DNA of 64,000 nt from Candidatus Methanomethylophilaceae archaeon (GCA_944322255.1 CALUOK010000013.1:1-64000); one strand, 5' to 3'. Counted from the stretch's first letter, positions 24,653 to 34,827 are shown. Translations and numbers: made by a program. Notes: generated by a model not told the origin, from the letters alone.

Positions 24653-26843
24653 CAAGGTCACCCGCACGAATGTGAATGTGCTGCTCTTCAAAACTCTCCA
24701 ATACACAAGCAGGGAAACGGATTGCCACAGCTGTGGTTACTGGATATTCGATACTATTGTCAGATTTTTTCGGTCTCAGGTAATGTATTTGGACCTTTAC
24801 GTTCCGATAGTTCCCCACTTCCCCTACAAATCCTTTGTCTCCTGGGTATACTTCAGATGATCCGGACATCAACGCTTTTATTTTATTTTCTGTCTTCTCG
24901 TCAATACTACGAGCCTGAGGCTTATCTTTTCTCACCCAAAAAACATCACACAACACCTGTTCTCCGGAATAATTCAACAACGTCTTCAAAATATTGAGAC
25001 CCTTATGAGTGAATCCCTCAGTCTCTGGAAGGTTGAGTCTGTTTAATAGTTCGGAGATTACCTGCATGAATGGAAGATCATAGGCAACATAATGCTTGAT
25101 TGTCCCCCAATTCACATAATCAGTATGTTTTTTTTCACAATAATCATTAGCAAGACGGACATTCTCTTCCGATTGCTTTTGATCCAGGACCACAACATTC
25201 TGAATGATCCAATCGAATTCGTCGAGTTTCTCCGAACGAGCAACATTGGTCCTAGTGAAATTCAACTTGTTCGAAGCCAGAACCATAATACGAGGAATCT
25301 CTTTGAAACCATACCCCTCATTTAACCACTGGGAGATATGATTCCAGAACTCATCCTCGTGTTCAAGGATACTAGCATAATCGTTGGCTATCTGTTTTGT
25401 GGTGAATACACGACATACATCTAGATGTTTCCTACGATATCCAAGCCAACGTGCCCTTTGTTCTGTCGTATCTACTGTGGTCTTCTTTTGAGCTCTACGG
25501 GTCATGTATGTTATGGAGAGTCCATCAATAGTAATGCCGCGCTGGAGTTTGTTACCTCCAACGAATATGTTCAAATTGTAGTATTGCTGCAGATTGCTGT
25601 CATCCACATCTCCGTTACAGATCAGTATTTTACGATTGCATCTTTTGAATGCACTCCATATGTATGGTTTGAGTTCTTCAAAATTAGGTGCATTATTGCT
25701 TGTTGTTTTGAGGTCAGAATATGCTTCTCTGAACAAAATATCAAGTTTCTGATATGAGTCGTCAGGAATACTCTCCTCTTCCATGGAAACAAGATCTTTC
25801 CAGTTTTCGAATAGAGTTTTTACAGCGTTTGCAACCTTGGTGTGAGAATCTTTGGAACTGCTAGTATGGATGAGCATTGCATGCTTGTCCGCATCACCAC
25901 GGTAATTCCTGATTGCAGCACCTACGAAGAACATGGCAAATGCTCTGCGGAATGATTCCGGAAAACCCGAGGTTAAATCCTCCATTATTTCAGAATCCCT
26001 ATCACTTATTTCACGATAGTACCGATCCATATTGGTGCCATGAAACACGGACAACCCGCAGTAACCATCTCCAGGTTGAACAAGAACCCCGAATTCTGGA
26101 GACAGTCTGTCTCCATTTCTGATTAGGAAATTAGCCTGAGGAGTTGCGGTGACTGTGATAAACGCACTCTTACAAGGAGATTCTATCAGATTGACTATGC
26201 TCTCGTATGTGGAAGAGAAAGCCTTATTGATCTTCTTGAATGCATTGGTGTTGAGAGACGCTTCATCTCCCTCATCATCAATAATAAGCACAGGACCATT
26301 CTCAGGATTGTAACTCTTCAAAGCTTGAGAAACGACCTCTATGTTATTGGCTCTCTTTAGAACAACCAAAACGACTTTTTTCTTAAAACGGGCCTGATCA
26401 TTGAGGAATTCTGAATTGACATTGAATGAGTCCGGATTCTCTCTCTTGGCACCGATTGCAATCACCAGCGGATTGGGCTTTTCCCTATCCTTGACAAGAT
26501 ACTCCTCGATACGAACCTTGTTCTGAGTAACCAGATTACCCTTGGTTCCTCCGAGAATAACCACGACGTTGTATTCATTATCTAATGCAAGAGCCGTTAG
26601 TCCTATGAAATTGGAGGTCTTCCCACTCTGGACCTTCCCAATCATAATTCCGACGGAATGAGTTCCATCAGGACTGCTAGAATTAGGACATTGAGATAGA
26701 ATCTCGAATCCATTCGAAATGATGCTATCAATGGCCTGTTCAGGAAAATGGCGACGCTGCAAACTTTGTCTGAACACATTGACATGTTCACCATCGATTT
26801 TGACAGTACCACGTTCAGGGCCATCGATAGACATACTAATCAT
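24642..26843 (-). CDS. Z1-domain P-loop ATPase
   Basis: A 733-residue protein with Walker A GKVQSGKT at residues 69-76 and Walker B LIIDDEGDEAS at about 186-196, then a long region with GGNKLQRGITIDGLSITYMT, typical of Z1-domain proteins. This conserved arginine-containing segment is helicase-like. It starts by ATGA overlap with the GHKL gene and ends in the start of the DUF4420 gene. Z1 ATPases are thought to be the motor of MORC/GHKL-associated restriction systems (described in comparative-genomic work by Iyer and Aravind). Biochemical function is not established here. Confidence 0.85.
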   Translation of the reverse strand: MISMSIDGPERGTVKIDGEHVNVFRQSLQRRHFPEQAIDSIISNGFEILSQCPNSSSPDGTHSVGIMIGKVQSGKTSNFIGLTALALDNEYNVVVILGGTKGNLVTQNKVRIEEYLVKDREKPNPLVIAIGAKRENPDSFNVNSEFLNDQARFKKKVVLVVLKRANNIEVVSQALKSYNPENGPVLIIDDEGDEASLNTNAFKKINKAFSSTYESIVNLIESPCKSAFITVTATPQANFLIRNGDRLSPEFGVLVQPGDGYCGLSVFHGTNMDRYYREISDRDSEIMEDLTSGFPESFRRAFAMFFVGAAIRNYRGDADKHAMLIHTSSSKDSHTKVANAVKTLFENWKDLVSMEEESIPDDSYQKLDILFREAYSDLKTTSNNAPNFEELKPYIWSAFKRCNRKILICNGDVDDSNLQQYYNLNIFVGGNKLQRGITIDGLSITYMTRRAQKKTTVDTTEQRARWLGYRRKHLDVCRVFTTKQIANDYASILEHEDEFWNHISQWLNEGYGFKEIPRIMVLASNKLNFTRTNVARSEKLDEFDWIIQNVVVLDQKQSEENVRLANDYCEKKHTDYVNWGTIKHYVAYDLPFMQVISELLNRLNLPETEGFTHKGLNILKTLLNYSGEQVLCDVFWVRKDKPQARSIDEKTENKIKALMSGSSEVYPGDKGFVGEVGNYRNVKVQIHYLRPKKSDNSIEYPVTTAVAIRFPACVLESFEEQHIHIRAGDLDGN

Positions 26844-28435
26844 TCATACACCCTCTCTATCGGACTATAAGATATCTTGTTTAGACTCTCCCTTATAGAA
26901 CTGGCCGATATTGAAGCACTCAAGGTGTCCAACTCGACCATTTTCTCCGATAATGCAAGATAGATTACAAACTCCACTATGATGGACTTGTCGATAGAGT
27001 CATATTTTACCACCAAGGGATGGTTGATATTAATTGTGATCTTGAATTCATTTCCCTTAGTAGACTTAGCAAATAGGAATTCTGAGGGGAATTCCCTTCT
27101 GCTCACACTGAAACTGTACCAATCTTCACCACATTTAACTCTATATGAATAAGAACTAGAATCTGTATTTGAAACCTTCTTCTCGACCTCTGATGATTCG
27201 ATAGAAGAACCAACCTCCACAGGAATGGTTTTCACTCCAGATTGTGTCGAATCTCCACTTGTATCCTTAGAAGAGGCAGCAAATGTACCTTCTCCACTCT
27301 CATCCCTCTCTTTGACAGGAGATGTCGTTGGATGTTCTTCATTTAGTCTCGGATGACCTGATGGTGTATTTTTCGGCTTCCCAGCATCCGTGGGTTTCTT
27401 TGGAACACGATAGTTTTTACACTGTTCGATGATTTCTGAAATCCTCTCCTTAACTCCATAGATAAACAGAGATTCCAATTCACCTTCCCAATCAAATTTA
27501 TCCTTAGTCTGGACAACAGGCCAATCATCGAGATCGAACTCACCATAAAGCCTCTGGCTCTGGAATGAATTTCCAAGTTCGAAAATCTCGACAGGCTTAT
27601 ATGTTTCCCTGAAACCTCCGAACACAGCTCTATTGTTACGAAAAAGAATGAACCCAGCGTGCTTCTGACTTCCTTTGTCACGTATGGCAACAAATCCCGA
27701 AACGTGATAACTGCGACTCTTGTATTCAACATTGAAATCGAGCTGCTGTTTCCAGACTTTTTTGCGACCATTTTCATCTAATGTCTCTAGAAAATTTGGA
27801 CGCTCATATTCAACCACCTCGTCATTATACATGATTGTAACAAGATCGTTCTGAATATCACGACAGTATGCTTTACCAAGCGCCTGACGAAGCGCATTCA
27901 ATGATTTCTTTTGAGGGCAATCCTTGTTGAGTTTCTCTATTGTGATTACAGTGTAGTGAGTATTACGAGGAACCGTTCTGACGTGTGCGGGAATCTTTTC
28001 TGGTGCATATCTTTCGAGTTCATCTACATCAATAGTCGTAGAGTATTCAGCGTCTGAACCCATCCGGGTTGTACAAACAGTCCATCTAGACCCGAACCAT
28101 GTGGCAGCGGTCTTAAGACCCATACCATACTCGTTACGTGATCTCTGGCTAGGTTTGCTGTTGAGAATCACGGCCCTCTTGAAATCCTCTAGTTCCATTC
28201 CGAAACAGTTGTCCTTTACGGTAATGATACCATTGACTGGATCATGGTTAATTTCAATTACACAACCAGAAAAATCTGGATCCGTCATGAGCTCCTCCCT
28301 GTGATCGAAGAAACTCTGAGTGGAATTGTCGATGAACTCAGAGTAAGCGCTGGCCTGCTCATAATTGAGTTTTCTGAAAACTGCATATACATCAGTCTTA
28401 GGCGCTATATTGATCTCGGTTGTTATCTCGCTCAT
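26840..28435 (-). CDS. GHKL (MORC/Hsp90-like) ATPase
   Basis: A 531-residue protein with the Bergerat ATP-binding motifs: EFIDN at 33-37 (N box), DNCFGM at 75-80 (G1) and GMGLKTAA near 104-111 (G2). After the ATPase and transducer-like parts, residues about 350-420 are a low-complexity serine- and threonine-rich linker, followed by a small C-terminal domain. GHKL ATPases of this kind act as ATP-gated DNA clamps in restriction-like systems and are related to the eukaryotic MORC family. It overlaps the methylase gene by 38 nt and the Z1 gene by ATGA. Confidence 0.85.
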   Translation of the reverse strand: MSEITTEINIAPKTDVYAVFRKLNYEQASAYSEFIDNSTQSFFDHREELMTDPDFSGCVIEINHDPVNGIITVKDNCFGMELEDFKRAVILNSKPSQRSRNEYGMGLKTAATWFGSRWTVCTTRMGSDAEYSTTIDVDELERYAPEKIPAHVRTVPRNTHYTVITIEKLNKDCPQKKSLNALRQALGKAYCRDIQNDLVTIMYNDEVVEYERPNFLETLDENGRKKVWKQQLDFNVEYKSRSYHVSGFVAIRDKGSQKHAGFILFRNNRAVFGGFRETYKPVEIFELGNSFQSQRLYGEFDLDDWPVVQTKDKFDWEGELESLFIYGVKERISEIIEQCKNYRVPKKPTDAGKPKNTPSGHPRLNEEHPTTSPVKERDESGEGTFAASSKDTSGDSTQSGVKTIPVEVGSSIESSEVEKKVSNTDSSSYSYRVKCGEDWYSFSVSRREFPSEFLFAKSTKGNEFKITININHPLVVKYDSIDKSIIVEFVIYLALSEKMVELDTLSASISASSIRESLNKISYSPIERVYE

Positions 28436-29693
28436 GTCTCTTCTCCAGATTAAACAGACTTCTTCCCAGTATTTTCAATATCCTGACATTCACAGAATTG
28501 CCTAATTGACGATATAATGTTTTATCATCACCCACAAGTTTGTATCTTCCATGAAAACTCTGCAGTTTCGCTGCCTCTCTTGGAGTTATATATCTGTAGA
28601 ATCCCACATTTTTATCCCATACAATGGGCGTATTGGTGATGGCCACCAGAGATGGAAAATAATCTGGTCTTTTGCAACGTATCCCTGATTGCCTTACCTG
28701 GATTATTGTATCGTGAATAGATCTGTCATCATCACCACAATTCCACTCAAACTTCTGATACAGTTTGATTCTATCCAGCATATGATATCTCTCAATCCAT
28801 TGATCTATAAAGTCACGATAATTGTTGTACAATTTACGATTCTTATCATAGAATTTCTGTTTCCAACATGGCATGTGATGATAGCCCGTCATTACCTTGA
28901 AATTGGAATCAGAATCTATACCAACACCGAACGCTTGAATCCAAACAGGAGCCCCTAGTTTGCATATGAAGGTGTTCTTCCTGAACTCTTCCCATGCTTC
29001 AATCACTTCGACTATCTCATCATTAACACGATATGGTTCCAGTTCCACACTATCATATTTGTTGAGAATAGAGAATGCCTGTTCGCTTTTACACTTCCTG
29101 AATCTGCCCTGAATATTAAGACATTCAATCGTAATTTTGCCTTCAGGAAGTTTGGATTTGTCCGCAATATCCGCACGAATGGCAAGAATGAATACACGTT
29201 CACGATATTGCGGAATCCCGAAATCCGTGGGTGAGAGTATTAGAGGATCTTCTGTTACGATAAAGCCCGCATTCTTGATTGAAGAGACAATGATGTTCCA
29301 ATTCTCCTTCTTGTCAGCAAGATTGCGAACATTCTCAAGAATGATGAATTTGAGATCAGGCTGTGCTTCTACAAATCTCATAACCTGATAAAACAGATCT
29401 CCGCGGCCTTTGTCACTAAATCCTCTCTGAAGGCCCGCTTTACTAAAAGGCTGACATGGGAACCCGGCACATAGGACAGAATATGACTCTACTGGCGGCT
29501 CACATTCACGAATATCTCCGGCCTCGGGGGTGTTTTTGAAGTTAATATGATAAATGGCCCGACATTCTTCATCTAGTTCTGAAGCTAAAATGCATTTTCC
29601 TCCAAGATACCTCATGGCTTGATGGAATCCACCCATTCCAGCAAAAAGATCGACGAATTTAAAACCATCATCGTCTTTGTGAACTGTATTCAA
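28398..29693 (-). CDS. dcm: DNA (cytosine-5) methyltransferase
   Basis: A 431-residue C5 methylase. Motif I is FAGMGG at residues 17-22, motif IV with the catalytic cysteine is GFPCQPFS at 77-84, motif VI is ENVRN at 120-124, and motif X has GNSVNV near the C-terminus. The target-recognition region spans roughly residues 190-360. It methylates cytosine in a short site, probably marking self-DNA for the Z1/GHKL/DUF4420 genes that follow in the same operon. A TATA box about 40 nt upstream of the ATG implies a very short leader. The target site cannot be read from sequence. Confidence 0.92.
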   Translation of the reverse strand: MNTVHKDDDGFKFVDLFAGMGGFHQAMRYLGGKCILASELDEECRAIYHINFKNTPEAGDIRECEPPVESYSVLCAGFPCQPFSKAGLQRGFSDKGRGDLFYQVMRFVEAQPDLKFIILENVRNLADKKENWNIIVSSIKNAGFIVTEDPLILSPTDFGIPQYRERVFILAIRADIADKSKLPEGKITIECLNIQGRFRKCKSEQAFSILNKYDSVELEPYRVNDEIVEVIEAWEEFRKNTFICKLGAPVWIQAFGVGIDSDSNFKVMTGYHHMPCWKQKFYDKNRKLYNNYRDFIDQWIERYHMLDRIKLYQKFEWNCGDDDRSIHDTIIQVRQSGIRCKRPDYFPSLVAITNTPIVWDKNVGFYRYITPREAAKLQSFHGRYKLVGDDKTLYRQLGNSVNVRILKILGRSLFNLEKRHERDNNRDQYSA

Positions 29694-29727
29694 AGTAGAT
29701 CCCCAGGTGCCCGTAAACCAAGGCCAT

Positions 29728-29742
29728 TGTTAAATATATCTT
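29728..29742 (-). promoter_or_regulatory. TATA box of the methylase operon
   Basis: ATATATTTAA on the minus strand, about 40 nt before the methylase ATG. Transcription would begin near 29710. The divergent UvrD-like gene starts 190 nt away on the other side. Confidence 0.5.
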
Positions 29743-29931
29743 ACGTTTTTTTCTACGTTTGGACCACTTTAACTTCATGTTCGACTTGTTTTTCTATAAC
29801 ATCCGTAGGAAAGCTTTACAGATTCAATCCACTCTAAACGCTATATGACCTAGAGGAAGAAAGTGAATCACTACGCTATAGTTTTCAACAACCAACCTAT
29901 TGGTCATAACCGATTCAAATCCATCAATTCC

Positions 29932-32331
29932 ATGAACCCGAGACAACAGAAGGAGATCTCCGACTGCACCGGAGCGACGACCAAAATCAGAACCCTGCTC
30001 GACAGAGAGGGCTTCTGCGAACCTGCAGATGCCCACCAACTGATGGCATCCCTGTCAGACCTCAGGCAGGACATCGGCAGGAAGACCTCCGGGCTGCTCT
30101 TCGGGATTGGCCTGACATCCAGGCATCTCAAGGACGTCGGCAGAGAGTTCACGGACCTCTACGACTTCCTACCCGGACTCGTGCACAGGCACAACAGGGA
30201 ACTTGCCTCCACACTGGCACCCGGGATCGGCAGGGAAATCAACCCCGTGGAGGGCTACGACCTGGACGATCAGCAGCTCATGGCCATAGCCACCGACGTC
30301 CGCAGCAGACTTGTCATCGCTGGTGCCGGCACCGGCAAGACCACGACCATCGTCGGTCTGGCGAAGCATCTCTTCTCATCCGGCAGGGCCTCCCCCGACG
30401 AGGTCCTGTTCCTCTCGTTCACGAACAACTCGGTGGACGACCTAAAGAAACGCATCGAATCCGAGGTCGGATGCAGGGCGGACGTCACGACGTTCCACCG
30501 CCTGGGCATGAGGATCATCGCCCAGTCCGGAGGGATAATGCCCAAGGTCTCCAAGATGGACGTCCGCGCCTTCGTCCGGGACCGGATCACCAGGGAGATG
30601 TCCGACTCCCGTTACATGAGGCTGCTCAACGAGTACCTGGTCCGCGACTGCAGGTACTCCGGTGACGAATCGGACTTCGGCTCCAGCGAGGAGTACCAGC
30701 GTTTCATCCTGGAGAACCCGCTCATCACCATGAACGGGGAGAGGGTGAAGAGCTACGGGGAGGCGGAGATAGCGGACCGCCTGCGGATGCTCGGGGTCGG
30801 CTACGAGTACGAGGCGGCATACCCGGTCGACACTCGCACGTCCGAGCACGGCCAGTACCACCCCGACTTCCACATCGCTGGCACCGACCTCTACATAGAG
30901 TACTTCGGGATCGACCGTCAGGGGAACGTGGCACCGTTCATGAGATCGTCCAAAGACGATGACCCGTCCGAGGAGTACCGTCGGGGGATGGAATGGAAAC
31001 GCACCCTCCACAGGGAGAACGGCACCAGGCTGATCGAGCTGTACGCCTACCAGCGCTCCGAGGGTGACCTTCTGGACTCCCTGGAGGAACAGCTCCGCAG
31101 GAACGGGGTGGAATTCCATACCATGTCTCCGAACGAGGCGTACTCCCTCATCACGGCCGGGGACGACCGCGCCCTGGACTCCCTGGTGAGCCAGGTCACC
31201 ACGGCCATCGGGCTCGTGAAGGGCACCGGCAGGCCCCTGAGGTCCGCGTACCCCGAACTCCGCGACCGCAGGGAAAGGCGGGCGCTGGACAGGATGGTCG
31301 GCATACTGGAGCCGGTGTTCGAGGCCTACCAGAAGGAGCTCGGATCCAGGGACGAGATAGACTTCGAGGACATGCTGAACGACGCCGCCGGACTGGTCCG
31401 CTCCGGAAAGTTCCCGAGTCCGTACAGGTGGATAGTGGTGGACGAGTACCAGGACATCTCCCGTTCCAGGTACTCCCTCCTCAGAGCCCTGCGCGACTCG
31501 TCAGATGCGAGGCTGTTCTGTGTCGGCGACGACTGGCAGAGCATATACCGTTTCAACGGCAGCGATGTCGGCTACATCCTCGACTTCGAGAAGTGGTGGG
31601 GGCCGTCGGAGATCTGCCGCATCGAGACCACGTACAGGTTCTCCGGTTCCATCCTTTCAGAGAGCAACTCGTTCATGAACCGCAGCCCCCACCAGATCCG
31701 CAAGAACCTCCGCCCCGGGATCGACAGGGGAAGCAGACTGGAGGTCGTGGACTGCGACAACCGCACCGAATGGGGCAGATGGATCTCCAAAACAATCGCC
31801 TCGATCCCGAAGGAGGAGGGCGTCCTCATACTGGGTCGCTTCCGTCACGACATCGTCGCCCTGGAGAACTCCGGATTCACATGGAAGCCCCGCCTGGGCG
31901 AACAGTCGTACACGGTCACGGACCGCAGGAACCCCGGACGTGACATCCGGTTCATGACCATCCACGGGTCGAAGGGGATCCAGGCGGATCATGTGTTCGT
32001 CCTGAACAACGTCCGCGGACCGTACGGATTCCCGGACAAACGGCCCGAACCACCGATGATCGATCTTCTCCTGAGCGGTGCCGGCACCAAGACAGATGAG
32101 GAGAGGAGACTGTTCTACGTTGCGATCACAAGGGCACGGAAGGCCACATACGTCATGACCCTGAGGGGCCTGGAGTCCGAGTTCGTGAGGGAACTGAACG
32201 CATTCACCGACTCCGGCGGCAGTGTGTGTCCGCAGTGCGGTGGGACATTGGTACTGCGCAACGGACCGTACGGCAGGTTCATGGGATGCTCCAACTACAG
32301 GAACGGATGCAGGTACGTCCGTAAACTCTGA
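29932..32331 (+). CDS. UvrD-like SF1 helicase with inserted nuclease-like domain and zinc finger
   Basis: About 799 residues beginning MNPRQQKE; an AT-rich upstream extension to 29863 is less likely. Helicase motifs: Walker A GAGTGKT at 131-137, motif II VVDEYQDISRSRY, motif III GDDWQSIYRF, motif V FMTIHGSKGIQADHVF and motif VI RRLFYVAITRARK. Between motifs I and II a segment with YHPDFHI, LYIEYFG and EWK resembles a PD-(D/E)XK-type insertion whose usual lysine after E is not in place. The C-terminus is a topoisomerase-like zinc ribbon (CPQCGG, then CSNYRNGC). Such helicases act in DNA repair or defence. Its GC content matches the chromosome, unlike the adjacent island. Confidence 0.88.
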   Translation: MNPRQQKEISDCTGATTKIRTLLDREGFCEPADAHQLMASLSDLRQDIGRKTSGLLFGIGLTSRHLKDVGREFTDLYDFLPGLVHRHNRELASTLAPGIGREINPVEGYDLDDQQLMAIATDVRSRLVIAGAGTGKTTTIVGLAKHLFSSGRASPDEVLFLSFTNNSVDDLKKRIESEVGCRADVTTFHRLGMRIIAQSGGIMPKVSKMDVRAFVRDRITREMSDSRYMRLLNEYLVRDCRYSGDESDFGSSEEYQRFILENPLITMNGERVKSYGEAEIADRLRMLGVGYEYEAAYPVDTRTSEHGQYHPDFHIAGTDLYIEYFGIDRQGNVAPFMRSSKDDDPSEEYRRGMEWKRTLHRENGTRLIELYAYQRSEGDLLDSLEEQLRRNGVEFHTMSPNEAYSLITAGDDRALDSLVSQVTTAIGLVKGTGRPLRSAYPELRDRRERRALDRMVGILEPVFEAYQKELGSRDEIDFEDMLNDAAGLVRSGKFPSPYRWIVVDEYQDISRSRYSLLRALRDSSDARLFCVGDDWQSIYRFNGSDVGYILDFEKWWGPSEICRIETTYRFSGSILSESNSFMNRSPHQIRKNLRPGIDRGSRLEVVDCDNRTEWGRWISKTIASIPKEEGVLILGRFRHDIVALENSGFTWKPRLGEQSYTVTDRRNPGRDIRFMTIHGSKGIQADHVFVLNNVRGPYGFPDKRPEPPMIDLLLSGAGTKTDEERRLFYVAITRARKATYVMTLRGLESEFVRELNAFTDSGGSVCPQCGGTLVLRNGPYGRFMGCSNYRNGCRYVRKL

Positions 32332-32432
32332 CCACACTACGTCTTCTGGACAAGGTTCAGCAGGTCCAGCCCAGTGATGTGACAGATGTCCACGATGATC
32401 ATATCATATTACAGAAACGCCATTCTGCATCC

Positions 32433-32603
32433 ATGGAACTCCACGAGACCTTCCTGCGCATAGCCTGCCCCGTCTGCGGATGCGAGATGTCCGCGACCGA
32501 CATGAAGTCCAACGGCGACACAGATGACGGCATATTCGAGCAGTACCGCTGCGAGTGCGGAGCCTGGTTCACAGTCACAGTGGAGATCGATCAGTTACAC
32601 TAA
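32433..32603 (+). CDS. Small zinc-ribbon protein
   Basis: A 56-residue protein beginning MELHETFLR. CPVC and, 27 residues later, CEC form a probable zinc ribbon. The start was chosen because a TATA-like CATATTA lies about 25 nt upstream, giving a leaderless transcript. No family is recognised. It may be a small nucleic-acid-binding regulator. Confidence 0.55.
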   Translation: MELHETFLRIACPVCGCEMSATDMKSNGDTDDGIFEQYRCECGAWFTVTVEIDQLH

Positions 32604-32637
32604 CTGTGCGGACCCATGACGGATGACCTGGTCGCCG

Positions 32638-33540
32638 TCAGACCGATGGCTCCGGACCGTCTTCCCCCATCCTGTCCATGAGCTCGCAGACCTCCTTGAC
32701 ACGGCGATCCCTCTCACGGAGAAGTTCCCTCACCGCCTCCCCTGAAGAACCGTCAGGATCCACCAGATGGGCCTGGTTCTGAATCGTGCGCTCATAGTCC
32801 ATCGTCTCCGCCGGGACGGCCTCCGCCCACGCACCGAGCGTCACCAGGGACACGTTCTCATGGCACCTGCCATGGAGGCGCAGATGGTGGCAGAAGTAGG
32901 ACCAGAAGCACTCCGAGACTTCCTTCAACACCGTCGCGGTCGCTCCAGAGTCCAACGCGGCCCTGAACACGGCTCCGAACATATCCGCGTAGGGCGACGC
33001 CTCCGGGAACTCCTCCGCGGGGAAGCGGCTCATAGCGTCCTCGAACATCGCCCTCACGACCTCCGTGAGATCCACGGCGACGGGTCCCGACCCGGATGTC
33101 CCGAGGCTCTCCATCAGCATAGCGAACCTGGTCTGGAACTCGAACGGCGCTGTCGCGTACATCCCACAGACGCCCGTCCCGGTTTCATCCCCTCCGGAGC
33201 AGCCCAAAATGAACGAGTCCGCGGACCCGTCTATCAGACCGACGATCGCATCGGTGCGGTCCACCTCCGGGACGCATCCCCTGTACGAGACCCTGAACTC
33301 TCCGGACCCCACGTAGTCGCACTGCAGGTTCGGCATCTCATTGATGACCACCTCGTCACCCTGTTCGTACCAGCAGTGCGGGAGCCCGATGTCCGTGCCA
33401 TGACCCTCCTTCAGGTCCCTGTGGAGCGACGTCATGAACCTGTCGAACAGGGCCTTGGTCGGCCGACAGCCCTCCGACCCGGCGTACCCTGTGATGAACC
33501 TCCACGAGGCGTACCCGACGTAATCGATGCTGCCTCCCAT
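32638..33540 (-). CDS. Hypothetical protein
   Basis: A 300-residue protein beginning MGGSIDYVGY, with GGAGG upstream of the ATG. The N-terminal half is mixed alpha/beta and the C-terminal half is helical, ending in a charged coiled-coil-like helix (AVRELLRERDRRVKEVCEL). There is no signal peptide, membrane segment or catalytic motif I can name. It is divergent from the small CxxC gene at 33743 across a 200-nt AT-richer gap. Codon use matches the neighbouring accessory genes. Confidence 0.75.
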   Translation of the reverse strand: MGGSIDYVGYASWRFITGYAGSEGCRPTKALFDRFMTSLHRDLKEGHGTDIGLPHCWYEQGDEVVINEMPNLQCDYVGSGEFRVSYRGCVPEVDRTDAIVGLIDGSADSFILGCSGGDETGTGVCGMYATAPFEFQTRFAMLMESLGTSGSGPVAVDLTEVVRAMFEDAMSRFPAEEFPEASPYADMFGAVFRAALDSGATATVLKEVSECFWSYFCHHLRLHGRCHENVSLVTLGAWAEAVPAETMDYERTIQNQAHLVDPDGSSGEAVRELLRERDRRVKEVCELMDRMGEDGPEPSV

Positions 33541-33742
33541 CACCCTCGACCTCCTGCGACTGTGACATTGTGCCCGGAACCCTGTCCATCTGCATGTCAA
33601 AGACGCACGACACATCTTAAACGATGACATAAACGCCTTCGTATGATATCAAAGTAACCGTCCAGCGAGGGAACCGGGCACACCGGGATGAACGGACCAG
33701 GATGGATTAAATATCGATGACGTGATGACAACCAGTGATACC

Positions 33743-34174
33743 ATGGTGGACGACGCCGTCGGACTGATGTCAGCGGTCTCCAGAGCCGCGGGCAGACCCC
33801 TTGAACACGATGTCATGGACGACATCGTGACCGTGCAGGTCGGATGCAACATCCTCAACCACTGGGGATGCTCACCGACGTTCGTCTACAGCAAGTGCTA
33901 CCACTGCCCCCGCTCGGAGGAGTTGGACAGGGAGTTCGTCAGAGCAGGGACGGTCACCGGGGAGGAGCCCACAGAAGTCCCGCTGGAATCAGTGGAGGCA
34001 CTGAAGGACATCTTCTCTAAGGGTGACAGGTATGCCGTCGCCTACGCCACAATGCTCTCGGCGATTGACATCAACCCCGGATGGTCCCTTGAGGCTGTCA
34101 AAGGGATCGTGTACGAGGTGGATCCCGACCTGAGGGACGTCCTGGACGAGGTGGTGTCATCCCTCCGGCGGTGA
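33743..34174 (+). CDS. Small CxxCP paralogue 1
   Basis: A 143-residue protein beginning MVDDAVGLM. It shares with the protein at 35152 the segments AVSRAAGRPL, GCNILNHWG, KCYHCP and INPGW, then a helical C-terminus. The cysteines may bind metal. The start is fixed by alignment with the paralogue and by TTAAATA about 40 nt upstream, giving a leader of about 10 nt. No family is recognised. The pair brackets a SWIM zinc-finger gene. Confidence 0.7.
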   Translation: MVDDAVGLMSAVSRAAGRPLEHDVMDDIVTVQVGCNILNHWGCSPTFVYSKCYHCPRSEELDREFVRAGTVTGEEPTEVPLESVEALKDIFSKGDRYAVAYATMLSAIDINPGWSLEAVKGIVYEVDPDLRDVLDEVVSSLRR

Positions 34175-34239
34175 ACCCAGTGGATCCTGGATGGTGGCCA
34201 TCCGAAATGTTCTCCATACGATGCACCTAATCCCCTGAC

Positions 34240-34827
34240 ATGACCAAAGGCGAGATCGCGCTCAGGAAGGAGCTGGGCGACAGGACGTACGAGGCAGCCG
34301 TGAAGCTGCTCCAGAAGGACGCCATACAGGAGGTGGTCCAGCTCAGCCCCACCGCCTACTACGCGAAGGTGAGGGACGCCGGCACCAAGGTCGTCCTCGT
34401 CCGCGCCAGGGAGGGCTCCTTCGACGCCACCTGCGACTGCTCCAAGAAGCCCATGGGCTGCAAGCACTGCGCCGCCGTGTACATGAGGCACATCGGCTTC
34501 GAACCGAAGTCCGACGGGTCCGACCTCTCCGACATCCGGAAGGGGATCGACGAGCTCGCCCGCACCAGTTTCGACCCCGACGACCACGACATCGACGAGT
34601 ACACCGCCGTGTACCAGTTCTACAACTACATCCAGGACAAGGTCATCAACAAACGGATCAAGTCTCTCTGCCGCGCGATCGACGGCTACGGTGCCGACAA
34701 GAAGACCAGGGACGGACTGTACAGGGAGCTCTGGGAGGCCACGGAGAACTTCCCGGAACCCCACGACGAGTGGTCACAGGAGGTCTTCTACGGCATCACC
34801 GGGCTCTGGTTCCGCGAGGACGACTGA
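34240..34827 (+). CDS. SWIM zinc-finger protein
   Basis: A 195-residue protein with C65-x-C67-x6-C74-x-H76, the CxCxnCxH SWIM zinc finger. SWIM domains bind DNA or protein in transposases, MEKK1 and SWI2/SNF2-linked bacterial proteins. The remaining 110 residues are helical and charged. It is often found next to helicases or VWA/MoxR genes, but here it stands between two small paralogues. The exact role is unknown. Confidence 0.75.
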   Translation: MTKGEIALRKELGDRTYEAAVKLLQKDAIQEVVQLSPTAYYAKVRDAGTKVVLVRAREGSFDATCDCSKKPMGCKHCAAVYMRHIGFEPKSDGSDLSDIRKGIDELARTSFDPDDHDIDEYTAVYQFYNYIQDKVINKRIKSLCRAIDGYGADKKTRDGLYRELWEATENFPEPHDEWSQEVFYGITGLWFREDD

